A stretch of DNA of 64,000 bases from Sulfurimonas sp. GTDB lineage: Bacteria > Campylobacterota > Campylobacteria > Campylobacterales > Sulfurimonadaceae. The notes under the pieces are model-generated. The model had not been told where the DNA came from. It worked only from the letters and a program-made list of their open reading frames with translations, and searched no databases. A program made the translations under genes and the position numbers. The stretch spans positions 124,001 to 188,000 of the forward strand of contig JAKFWK010000002.1 in assembly GCA_021732045.1 (NCBI GenBank), written 5' to 3'. The stretch's first letter is position 1, and every line of letters starts with the position of its first letter. Below, in pieces: positions 47,391-55,708 of this stretch.

Positions 47391-48611
47391 TCAATTAAAT
47401 TTAGTAACTTTCTCACCTTGAAAGCTCATCATGACAACTCCACTTAGCTCTTCACTATCATACAAAGATTGTTGATGCTTTATAACAATGTTCTCTTTTG
47501 GGTTAAAAAGTAAAGCATTTACACTCTGCCCTACTTTTATCACTCCTCCACTAAGCCCTATTGAATCTGCTGGATTTTTAGCGCAAAGTTCAACGAGTTT
47601 ACTCATGGAGATGATTTCACTCTTTACTAGTTTTGTATAGTAAATAGAAAGTGCATGATGTAACCCATCACAACCATAAGCGGCATCATAAAATGCTACC
47701 TCTTTATTTACTACAGAACTTGGTCGATGAAGTGTCGTTAATAGATCAATTTGACTATTTTTCAGCGCTTCAATCAGCTCCAATCTATCATTTTCACTAG
47801 CTAATGGTGGATTTAATTTTGCAGTGGTGTTGAAATCTCTACAAGCTTCATCTGATTTTACTAAATGATGGATTGAAACTTCACATTTAACATCTACACC
47901 ATCTTTTTTTGCTTGACTTATTAAGTAGATTGAACGAGGGGATGCTATTGCTTTAAAGAGGATTCTTATTTTGAAATGTCTCGCTATTTCTATCATACGA
48001 GAGACATGTAGAACTTCGCTCAAATCAGGTATGCCGGCTAAACCTAAAGAGAGACTAACATCTCCACCCAACATTACACCGCTACTAGCAAGCGAGTTAT
48101 CTTCTGCCTTACAAAATAGTGTAACGCCGTACATTTGACAATATTGAGCAATCCTAATAACTAAATCATTTTTAGCAGTTGTACTCACAAACGGTGCAAC
48201 TGCTCCTCTTTTTAAGAGTATAGCAATATTACTCAGTGTGGCATCACCCTTTAATGTATTTATCATCAAATCAACTTTTGCACCTTTTAATCCATCAAGT
48301 CCATTTTGAGCAAACTCTAAAACTATCTCATCATCTATTGCAGGTTTACTATCTGCATTTAAAATAATATGCCCTATCCCGCCATTAAGAGCTTCATTTG
48401 AAATAGTTTTTATATTTTTAGTATTGAGTGTGGAGTCTTGAACTCTTATGTTTGTGTCCATCAGAAGCGGTATAAAATACGCACCATCAGCATCTATGAT
48501 GTTTGAATCCCTTAAACCAGAAGCGATTTCAGTTATTAACCCTGCATCTATCCGAATATCCGCTCTTCTTTCGCCATTCGCATCACAAACTATCGCATTT
48601 GATATTACCAT
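47391..48611 (-). CDS. Dihydroorotase-like protein without the metal HxH motif (PyrC')
   Basis: A 406-residue amidohydrolase-fold protein. The usual metal-binding D-x-H-V-H of dihydroorotase is replaced by MDTNIRVQD near residue 67, so the first two ligands are gone. The rest of the fold (SIHHLVKSDEAC, LLTTLHRPSS, GVIKVGQSVNALLF) is kept. Such catalytically dead PyrC' proteins partner aspartate transcarbamoylase (PyrB) in other bacteria; pyrB is not in this window. The true start is ATG 48611 with AAGGTGG upstream. Confidence 0.85.
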   Translation of the reverse strand: MVISNAIVCDANGERRADIRIDAGLITEIASGLRDSNIIDADGAYFIPLLMDTNIRVQDSTLNTKNIKTISNEALNGGIGHIILNADSKPAIDDEIVLEFAQNGLDGLKGAKVDLMINTLKGDATLSNIAILLKRGAVAPFVSTTAKNDLVIRIAQYCQMYGVTLFCKAEDNSLASSGVMLGGDVSLSLGLAGIPDLSEVLHVSRMIEIARHFKIRILFKAIASPRSIYLISQAKKDGVDVKCEVSIHHLVKSDEACRDFNTTAKLNPPLASENDRLELIEALKNSQIDLLTTLHRPSSVVNKEVAFYDAAYGCDGLHHALSIYYTKLVKSEIISMSKLVELCAKNPADSIGLSGGVIKVGQSVNALLFNPKENIVIKHQQSLYDSEELSGVVMMSFQGEKVTKFN

Positions 48612-48783
48612 TTCAATCCACCTTAGATATATTGTTGAAATTATAGCAAAGAGTTTTCTCAAGCATATAGTTACTTATTCTAATTTTTTTATATATAAAA
48701 GTTTGAGTTAAATATTGCGACACTGTATTTAAATGGCAATATAGATATAATTACAAATATATTAAATTTACAAAGGTTAAGAG

Positions 48784-49146
48784 TTGCGTTTTTTTGTTTT
48801 GTTATTCCTATTCTTTTTATCTGTTAATGCGAATCAATCCTATGATGATGGCAAAGCTGCATATATGCAAAAAGGGTGTAACGGATGCCATGGCAACAGA
48901 GCTGAAGGGCTAAATGAGTATCCAGCTTTAGCTAATCGTGACAAAAAATATATGACATATAAACTAAAGAGATTTCGCTCTAAAAAATCTGACAATCAGC
49001 AACAGGAGATGATGGTTCCTTTTGCTGTTAATTTAAGCAACAAAGACATAGATAATCTAACAACATTTATGCGTGATTTTAAAGAGAAAAAAATTAGTAA
49101 AAAGTATAACGACAGTTTTATAAGAAGTGGAGATGGTGGTTCATGA
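48784..49146 (+). CDS. Periplasmic c-type cytochrome, class I
   Basis: A 120-residue protein with a signal peptide (about 1-18), the haem site CNGCH near residue 33, and a likely methionine ligand in QQEMMVPFA. It is a small electron carrier of unknown partner. Start is TTG 48784 with AAAGG upstream. Its stop overlaps the lpxB start (ATGA). Confidence 0.88.
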   Translation: MRFFVLLFLFFLSVNANQSYDDGKAAYMQKGCNGCHGNRAEGLNEYPALANRDKKYMTYKLKRFRSKKSDNQQQEMMVPFAVNLSNKDIDNLTTFMRDFKEKKISKKYNDSFIRSGDGGS

Positions 49147-50198
49147 AGATACTTGTTAGTGCATTAGAGCACTCTGCAAATCTGCATCTTAAATCTTTAA
49201 AAAAAGAGTTAAGTGATGATGTGGAGTTTATTGGCATCTTTGATAAAGAGCTTGGCGAGAGCATAGTTGATCTAAGAAGTTTAGCGATCATGGGATTCGT
49301 TGATGCTATAAAAAAATTACTATTTTTCATAAAATTAAACAACAAAATGGTTGATTTAGCAAAAGATGTAGATAAAGTTCTGCTTATAGACTCATCTGGT
49401 TTTAACCTTCCCCTTGCCAAAAAAATCAAGAAAAAGTATCCAGACAAAGAGATAATTTACTACATTTTACCTCAAGCTTGGGCTTGGAAGAGCGGGCGGA
49501 TTTCAGTTCTAGAAAAAACCATAGACCATCTTGCTTCAATTTTACCTTTTGAGAAAGATTACTACTCAAAAACTGCACCCATAACTTATGTTGGACATCC
49601 TCTTCTTGATCAAATTACAAATTTTAAAGAACATTTAAGCCCTAAAATAGAGCATATTGCTTTTATGCCAGGGAGCAGAAAGGGTGAAATTAGAAAATTA
49701 ATGCCAATTTTTATAGAGCTTCAAAAAAAACTAAATGTCAAAGCAACAATCATCATACCAAAGCACTTTTTAGAAGAAGAAATAAAAGAACTATATGGTA
49801 ATATTTCGGGTTTTAAAATAGCCCATGATGCACACAAAACGCTTTATGAAGCTGATTTTGCGTTTATTTGTAGCGGAACGGCTACACTTGAAGCATCACT
49901 TATTGGGATACCTTTTATACTAACTTATATAGCTAAATCACTCGACTACTTTATAGCGAGCAGACTTGTGAAGCTTAACTACATAGGACTTAGCAATATA
50001 ATGTTTGATAAGTTTCAAAATAGAGCCTTGCATCCTGAGTTTATTCAAGATGATGTAACTCTCGAGAATCTTATCAAATCTTTCAATGAGTATGATAGAA
50101 GTAAATTTTTAAATGATTCAAAATCACTAAGAACTTATCTAAAACATGGCAGTTCAAAAACAGTAGCATCAATAATAGAGGATAGAAATGAAGATTAA
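49143..50198 (+). CDS. lpxB: Lipid-A-disaccharide synthase
   Basis: A 351-residue GT19 glycosyltransferase that joins UDP-diacyl-glucosamine and lipid X at the inner membrane. DSSGFNLPLAKKIKKKYP, ILPQAWAWKSGR, YVGHPLLDQ, MPGSRKGEI and CSGTATLEASLIG are LpxB signatures. It overlaps the cytochrome c gene (4 bases) and gnnB (11 bases), heading a lipid A operon. Confidence 0.95.
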   Translation: MKILVSALEHSANLHLKSLKKELSDDVEFIGIFDKELGESIVDLRSLAIMGFVDAIKKLLFFIKLNNKMVDLAKDVDKVLLIDSSGFNLPLAKKIKKKYPDKEIIYYILPQAWAWKSGRISVLEKTIDHLASILPFEKDYYSKTAPITYVGHPLLDQITNFKEHLSPKIEHIAFMPGSRKGEIRKLMPIFIELQKKLNVKATIIIPKHFLEEEIKELYGNISGFKIAHDAHKTLYEADFAFICSGTATLEASLIGIPFILTYIAKSLDYFIASRLVKLNYIGLSNIMFDKFQNRALHPEFIQDDVTLENLIKSFNEYDRSKFLNDSKSLRTYLKHGSSKTVASIIEDRNED

Positions 50199-51279
50199 TT
50201 TTATAGACTTACAAGCACAGTACAAAGAGTATAAAGATGAGATAGATAGTGAGGTTTTGGAGGTTTTTTCCTCTGCACAATTTATTGGTGGTGAGAAACT
50301 GAACTCGCTAGAGAGAAATCTTTCAGAGTATACAGGTTCAAAACATTCGATTGGCTGCAGTAGTGGAACTGATGCGCTTCTTCTTGCTTTAATGGCGCTT
50401 GATATTGGCGTTGGCGATGAAGTTATCACAACTCCTTTTACTTTTATTGCAACTGCTGAAGTTATCGCGCTTTTGGGTGCAAAGAGTGTTTTTGTAGATA
50501 TTGACGAGACTAGTTACAACATAGATGTTACTAAAATTGAGAGTGCAATAACAAAAAATACAAAGGCTATCATTCCTGTTTCACTTTATGGTCAATGTGC
50601 AGATATGGATGCCATCAACGCCATAGCAGACAAACACAATATCCCAGTTATCGAGGATGCATGCCAAAGCTTTGGCGCAACTCAAAATGGTAAAAAATCT
50701 TGCAATCTCTCAACCATCGGATGCACTAGCTTTTTCCCATCAAAACCGCTTGGCGCTTATGGCGATGGTGGGGCGATTTTTACGAATGATGATGAGTTGG
50801 CTTCAAAAATAAGAATGCTTTTAAATCATGGTCAGAATGAGAGATACAAGCACAAGTACATCGGTATAAATGGTCGTCTTGACGCAGTTCAAGCGGCAGT
50901 TCTTGGAGTAAAGCTTAAACATTTTGACAAAGAAGTAAGATTGAGAGATGAGATTGGAACTAGATACAATGAGCTTCTAAAAGATGCAGCCGTAACTACT
51001 CCAAATATCGCGCCACAAAACAAAAGCGTATTTGCTCAATATTCAGTAAGGGTAAAAGATAGAGAGGCGATGGTTGCAAAGCTTAGTGCTTGTGGCGTTC
51101 CAACTGCTGTTCACTACCCGCTTCCGCTTCATCTTCAAGAAGCATTTAAAGATTTGGGCTATAAAGAGGGTGATTTTCCAGTGAGTGAGCTTGTCTCAAA
51201 AGAGATTATGTCACTACCAATGAGTGCTTATTTAAGCAAAGAAGAGCAAGATTTCGTTGTTCAGACAATTAAAGGTTAA
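50188..51279 (+). CDS. gnnB: DegT/DnrJ aminotransferase, GnnB-like
   Basis: A 363-residue PLP sugar aminotransferase. The PLP lysine is in [15 protein letters not shown], with IEDACQSFG and [13 protein letters not shown] typical of the family. Its place between lpxB and the oxidoreductase suggests GnnB, which puts an amino group at C3 of UDP-3-keto-GlcNAc to give a diamino sugar for lipid A, as in Acidithiobacillus and Campylobacter. A WbpE-type role is the alternative. ATG start at 50188. Confidence 0.85.
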   Translation: MKINFIDLQAQYKEYKDEIDSEVLEVFSSAQFIGGEKLNSLERNLSEYTGSKHSIGCSSGTDALLLALMALDIGVGDEVITTPFTFIATAEVIALLGAKSVFVDIDETSYNIDVTKIESAITKNTKAIIPVSLYGQCADMDAINAIADKHNIPVIEDACQSFGATQNGKKSCNLSTIGCTSFFPSKPLGAYGDGGAIFTNDDELASKIRMLLNHGQNERYKHKYIGINGRLDAVQAAVLGVKLKHFDKEVRLRDEIGTRYNELLKDAAVTTPNIAPQNKSVFAQYSVRVKDREAMVAKLSACGVPTAVHYPLPLHLQEAFKDLGYKEGDFPVSELVSKEIMSLPMSAYLSKEEQDFVVQTIKG

Positions 51280-51281
51280 TT

Positions 51282-52190
51282 TTGAAAAGAGTTGCAATTG
51301 CAGGGCTTGGAGTAATGGGGAAAAACCACTATAACACGCTAAAAAATATAGATGGCGCTCAGATAGTCGGACTTTGTGATGTTGTTAAAAACGGGGAGTT
51401 TAAAGAGCCATTTTTCACTGATTTAGACACTATGCTTGATGAGGTAAAGCCAGATGCACTCATTATAGTTACACCAACTTTTTTACATAAGGATGCAGCG
51501 CTTAAATGTACTTCTCGTAAAATTGATATCTTTATAGAAAAACCTGCTGCTTCAAGTGTTGAGGAGGCAAAAGAGATTCTTCTAGCCGTAAAAGAGAGTG
51601 GTATAAAAAGCTGTGTTGGACACATTGAACGATACAACCCTGTTGTTATGTCGCTAATACGAGAGATAAAAGATCATGAGATTCTCTCCATCTCAATCAC
51701 TCGCAGCGGTGCTTTTCCTGAGAGAATTGCAGATGTCGGCATACTTACAGATTTATCTGTTCATGATAGCGATTTGATTAGATTTATCACAAAAAAAGAG
51801 ATACTAAAGAGTGCTGTATTTAAGTCTCAAAAGATTCATAAAACTCATGAGGATAATGCTATTTTGGCATTTGAGCTTGAGGGAAATATTATTGGAGATA
51901 TTACTACAAACTGGCTCACACCTTATAGAAAAAGAAGCATTGCAGTAGCTTGTAGAGTGGATGAGTTTAGTAAAATCAAATATTTTGAAGCAGATTTAAT
52001 CTCACAAACCCTAGATGAGAGGGTCAATATTAACCCATCTTCACACATAACAAAAAACTGTTTTGTTCAAAGAAGCAATGCGCTAGAGTCTGAATTAAAA
52101 GCCTTTATAACTTACATAAACGGTGGCGAGAGAGGCTCTTTGGCGTCCATCGAAGATAGTATAGTAACTTTAGAGATTGCGAGTAAATAA
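51282..52190 (+). CDS. gnnA: Gfo/Idh/MocA oxidoreductase, GnnA-like
   Basis: A 302-residue NAD-dependent sugar dehydrogenase. The Rossmann loop is [12 protein letters not shown] (about 5-16), the Lys-Pro motif is IEKPAA and the catalytic histidine region is LSVHDSDL. Paired with the aminotransferase upstream it should oxidise C3 of UDP-GlcNAc. Start is TTG 51282, 2 bp after gnnB with AAAGG upstream. Its stop overlaps the next ATG by one base. Confidence 0.85.
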   Translation: MKRVAIAGLGVMGKNHYNTLKNIDGAQIVGLCDVVKNGEFKEPFFTDLDTMLDEVKPDALIIVTPTFLHKDAALKCTSRKIDIFIEKPAASSVEEAKEILLAVKESGIKSCVGHIERYNPVVMSLIREIKDHEILSISITRSGAFPERIADVGILTDLSVHDSDLIRFITKKEILKSAVFKSQKIHKTHEDNAILAFELEGNIIGDITTNWLTPYRKRSIAVACRVDEFSKIKYFEADLISQTLDERVNINPSSHITKNCFVQRSNALESELKAFITYINGGERGSLASIEDSIVTLEIASK

Positions 52191-52939
52191 TGATAAACAA
52201 CCAAAATATTCATAGTTCTGTTACCATAGAAGATGGTGCAAAAATAGCACCAGATGTTGTTATAGGTCCATTTTGTTCTATTGGAAAAGGCGTAGAGATA
52301 AAATCAGGATGTACGCTAGAGGCAAACATAATCTTAAAAGGTAAAATCAGAATTGATGAAGATGTCAAGATATTTAGTTTTGCAATTATTGGAAATGATA
52401 ACTCAGAGATAGAGATTGGTACAAAAACACATATCAGAGAGTTTACTCAGATAGGTTCACAAGAGAGCGAAGATGGAGAAAACAGAAAAATTATCATTGG
52501 TTCAAACAACTTTTTGATGGGATATGTTCAGTTATCTAGTGGCGTAGAACTTGGGGATTTTTGTATTATCACAAATGCTGTTAGACTACTAGAAAATGTT
52601 AAATGCCACGAGAAAGTTATAGTTGGTGGACTTAGTATCATCGAAGCAAATAACACAATCGGCACAGGAGTTATGATAGGTGGTGCATCCGTTGTAACCA
52701 CCGATATACCACCTTTTATGCTAGTTGAGGGAAACAAAGCTACTATAAAAGGGCTAAATATTATTGGTCTTAGACGAAGAGTGGAAAACAAAGATGATAT
52801 AGAAGAGATTAAAGCGATTTATAAAAGAGTTTTAGGCGATGGCGTTGATAAAGTTATGGCACAAGAGATCTTAAAAACACATCAAAACGAGTATATTAAA
52901 CAACTAACTTCTTTTATTATCTCTAGCAACCTAGAATAG
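52190..52939 (+). CDS. LpxA-like acyltransferase lacking the catalytic histidines
   Basis: A 249-residue left-handed beta-helix protein with the LpxA C-terminal helical domain. VIGPFCSIG, IGGASVVTTDIPPF and GNKATIKGLNIIGLRRR align well with E. coli LpxA. By that alignment the residues for H122, H125, H144 and H160 are Q, S, N and E, so the general base is missing. It ends the lpxB-gnnB-gnnA operon and is followed by a strong terminator. It may be a divergent transferase with other chemistry, or a non-catalytic partner; the canonical lpxA is probably elsewhere. Confidence 0.85.
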   Translation: MINNQNIHSSVTIEDGAKIAPDVVIGPFCSIGKGVEIKSGCTLEANIILKGKIRIDEDVKIFSFAIIGNDNSEIEIGTKTHIREFTQIGSQESEDGENRKIIIGSNNFLMGYVQLSSGVELGDFCIITNAVRLLENVKCHEKVIVGGLSIIEANNTIGTGVMIGGASVVTTDIPPFMLVEGNKATIKGLNIIGLRRRVENKDDIEEIKAIYKRVLGDGVDKVMAQEILKTHQNEYIKQLTSFIISSNLE

Positions 52940-52941
52940 AT

Positions 52942-52978
52942 AAAAACCCTCTTTGCTATTTTTGCAAAGAGGGTTTTT
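52942..52978. terminator. Bidirectional Rho-independent terminator
   Basis: AAAAACCCTCTTTGC (52942-52956) pairs perfectly with GCAAAGAGGGTTTTT (52964-52978) around a 7-base loop. It has T runs on both strands and separates the convergent lipid A operon and metE. Confidence 0.9.
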
Positions 52979-52986
52979 CATAAAAA

Positions 52987-55263
52987 CTAACCGTTGAGTT
53001 TTTCTCTTACTATCTTAACCGCTTCAACCATATTTTTAAGGCTCGGCTTTACCTCTTCCCATTTTCTAGTCTTTAGTCCACAATCAGGATTTATCCACAA
53101 CTGCTCTTTTGGTAGAACCTCTAAAAGTCGCTCTATTTGATCTACAATCTCCTCCACAGTTGGAACTCTTGGACTATGGATATCATAAACTCCCGGACCT
53201 ACTTCATTTTTATATGCTGCATTTTTAAATATCTTTAAAAGTTCATTTCCGCTTCTTGAGGTCTCTATGGAGATAACATCTGCATCCATATTTTCTATGG
53301 TGTCAATTATGTCATTAAACTCACTGTAACACATGTGAGTATGTATTTGGGTCTGCTCTTTTGCACTGCTAACAGCTATTTTAAAATCTCTAACAGCCCA
53401 CTCTTCATAGATTTTTATCTTTTCCTTTCTTAGTGGATACCCCTCTTTAAATGCAGCTTCATCAACCTGTATGATTTTTATACCAGCATTTTGTAAGTCA
53501 TCTATTTCATCGCTTAGTGCAACTGCTATCTGTTTTGAAACCTCGCCTCTTGGCATATCATCTCTTACAAACGACCAGTTTAAAATCGTAACAGGGCCGG
53601 TTAACATTCCCTTCATAATATGCTTGGTACGGCTTTGCGCATAAACTATCCAATTTACTGTCATAGGGCGAGGTCTGCTTATATCGCCATAAATAAATGG
53701 TGGTTTTACACATCTGCTTCCATAACTTTGAACCCAACCATTTTGGCTAAATCCATATCCGCTTAACTGCTCACCAAAATACTCAACCATATCATTTCTC
53801 TCAGGCTCTCCATGAACCAAAACCTCTAAACCGTACTCCTCTTGAAAAGCTACACACTCATCTATATACTTTTTCATCTCTGCTTCATAACTCTCTTTTG
53901 AGATTAGCGCAGCTTTAAAATCACTTCTTGCCTTTCTCAACTGTGGAGTTTGAGGAAATGAGCCTATCGTAGTAGTTACCAAATCTTTATATCCTAAAAG
54001 CTCTCTTTGAAGGGCGATTCTTTTTGATGCTTCCCCATCTCTTTGAAGTAATGCGAGGTTTTTAACTCTTTGTTGTACTGCTTTATCGTGAATAAGGTTT
54101 GAGTTTTTTCTACTCTCATTTGCTTGGGCATTTTTGCATAACTCATCTTTTTCTGCTTGGTTTAAACCATCTTTATTAAAAAATAGTTTTGAGATAAGTG
54201 AGAGTTCATCTAGCTTTTCAAGTCCATAACTAAGCCACTCTTTTATCTCACCGCTCATCTTCTGCTCATATTTTTTGCTAAAAGGAACATGTAAAAGCGA
54301 ACAAGATGTAGAGATTAAAATATTTTCTTTTTTCACAACTTTAGCTATGTCTTCTAAGAAATGGATAGTTTTTTCTATATCACATCTCCAAATATTTCTG
54401 CCATCAACCACTCCAGCTATAACCTTTTTACCGCTTGAGGCAATAATTTCAAGCGAATTAAGATTTTCATCTCCATATAAAAAGTCAAGCCCGATAGCCC
54501 AAATAGGCGTATGAACCAAAATTTTTGTAGCCTCACTTGAGTGTTCAAAATAGGTAACGACTGCTAGTTTTATGTTTGTTGAAACTTTGCAAAGTCTTTC
54601 GTAAGTAGGTTTTATGAGACTCAGCACTTTTGTATCCAACTCTTTTACAAAAATTGGCTCGTCTATCTGAATAGTTATCTCATCATCAAGAACAGAGATG
54701 CTCTCTAATAGTTTCTCATAAATAGGCACTATCTTGCTCCAGAGCTCATAAACATCACCATAATCAACTCTTTTGCTAAGTCCTAAATAGGTAATGGGTC
54801 CAATAATGTTTATCTTTGTTTTTATGCCCAGCTTTTTTGCTTCATTGTACTCTGCTATGATTTTTGAAGCATCAAGTACATAATTATCCTCCAAACTTAA
54901 CTCTGGAACTATGTAGTGGTAGTTTGTATTAAACCATTTTGTCATCTCCATAGCAACACATGAGTTGTTCCCTCTTGCCATCGAGAAGTATAAATCTTCA
55001 TTTTTTAGGCTCTTAAATCTCTCTGGAATGGCTCCTAGCATAATTGAAGTGTCAAGCATATTGTCATAAAGCGAGAAATCATTAGAGCTTATAAACTCTA
55101 CTTCCGCATCTCTTTGATACTCCCAATGTCTTTTCTTTAACTCTGCTGCTACACCTAAAACATCTTCAAATGAGCGTTTTTTTGCCCAAAACTCCTCTAA
55201 AACTCTTTTTAATTCTCTTTGCTCCCCTATTCTTGGGAAACCTATGACGAAATTTTTTGACAT
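52987..55263 (-). CDS. metE: Cobalamin-independent methionine synthase
   Basis: A 758-residue enzyme that transfers the methyl group of methyltetrahydrofolate-polyglutamate to homocysteine. VLVHGEPERNDMVEYFGEQ and QVDEAAFKEG are signatures. The zinc site includes H and C of THMCYSEF and the C of NPDCGLKTR. The start is ATG 55263 (MSKNFVIG) with AAGGAT upstream; the GTG at 55284 is too far. A 424-bp gap upstream holds a small ORF and a dispersed repeat. Confidence 0.96.
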   Translation of the reverse strand: MSKNFVIGFPRIGEQRELKRVLEEFWAKKRSFEDVLGVAAELKKRHWEYQRDAEVEFISSNDFSLYDNMLDTSIMLGAIPERFKSLKNEDLYFSMARGNNSCVAMEMTKWFNTNYHYIVPELSLEDNYVLDASKIIAEYNEAKKLGIKTKINIIGPITYLGLSKRVDYGDVYELWSKIVPIYEKLLESISVLDDEITIQIDEPIFVKELDTKVLSLIKPTYERLCKVSTNIKLAVVTYFEHSSEATKILVHTPIWAIGLDFLYGDENLNSLEIIASSGKKVIAGVVDGRNIWRCDIEKTIHFLEDIAKVVKKENILISTSCSLLHVPFSKKYEQKMSGEIKEWLSYGLEKLDELSLISKLFFNKDGLNQAEKDELCKNAQANESRKNSNLIHDKAVQQRVKNLALLQRDGEASKRIALQRELLGYKDLVTTTIGSFPQTPQLRKARSDFKAALISKESYEAEMKKYIDECVAFQEEYGLEVLVHGEPERNDMVEYFGEQLSGYGFSQNGWVQSYGSRCVKPPFIYGDISRPRPMTVNWIVYAQSRTKHIMKGMLTGPVTILNWSFVRDDMPRGEVSKQIAVALSDEIDDLQNAGIKIIQVDEAAFKEGYPLRKEKIKIYEEWAVRDFKIAVSSAKEQTQIHTHMCYSEFNDIIDTIENMDADVISIETSRSGNELLKIFKNAAYKNEVGPGVYDIHSPRVPTVEEIVDQIERLLEVLPKEQLWINPDCGLKTRKWEEVKPSLKNMVEAVKIVREKLNG

Positions 55264-55328
55264 CAGAATATCCTTGTTTATCACTGTTTTTTTTATTTTG
55301 TTTTGTTTTGATATTTTAAAAAATGATG

Positions 55329-55514
55329 TTAAAGAGGAGGATGAACGCCTGTGCGTCTAAACGCAAAGTAAGTTGTGTAATATGGACATCGTGGAATAAA
55401 GTGATTTATCAGAAGAGAGAGTCTTGTTTTTATGGCAAAAAATATATTGCAATAGCAAGGCTTAGAGACTAAAAGTTGTTTTAGCAGTTTGAAATCATAA
55501 ATATTTTCAATCAT
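55329..55514 (-). CDS. Possible 61-residue leader or small protein before metE
   Basis: ATG 55514 is preceded by a strong Shine-Dalgarno-like GGGAGGAG (about 12 bases away). The frame ends at 55329 with RRTGVHPPL. It has no known domain. Its last codons contain CCTCCTC, which could pair with its own GGGAGGAG. It might be a regulatory leader for metE, or chance. Confidence is low. Confidence 0.3.
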   Translation of the reverse strand: MIENIYDFKLLKQLLVSKPCYCNIFFAIKTRLSLLINHFIPRCPYYTTYFAFRRTGVHPPL

Positions 55515-55576
55515 TTTTTTTAAATCTCCTCCCTTTGATAATTTTTTTGTAATTGTATCGCTTTTTTTATGTTATA

Positions 55577-55697
55577 CACCAAAACGAACAAGTCCGTTTT
55601 TGTTAGAGAGACTGCTGTTTCTTCCAACCCCATTATCATAGAGTATGCCATTGGTTAGCATACCTAAAAGCTATGACAAAGAAGTTTTCGAGAATTA
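55577..55697 (+). repeat. Structured dispersed repeat, copy B
   Basis: A 121-bp copy of the element at 21860-21950. Shared blocks are the 20 bases AAAACGAACAAGTCCGTTTT, then AGAGAGACT, CTTCCAACCCCAT and TCGAGAATTA. Compared with copy A it has about 30 extra bases that form nested stems: TCATAG/CTATGA around GTATGC/GCATAC. It lies between metE and dsbD, both on the minus strand. Confidence 0.7.
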
Positions 55698-55708
55698 GCT
55701 ATTTTTGG

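Noticed and set aside
55285..55708. Cobalamin or SAM riboswitch before metE
   Set aside because: No B12-box-like motif or SAM-type core was visible; only the small ORF and the dispersed repeat.
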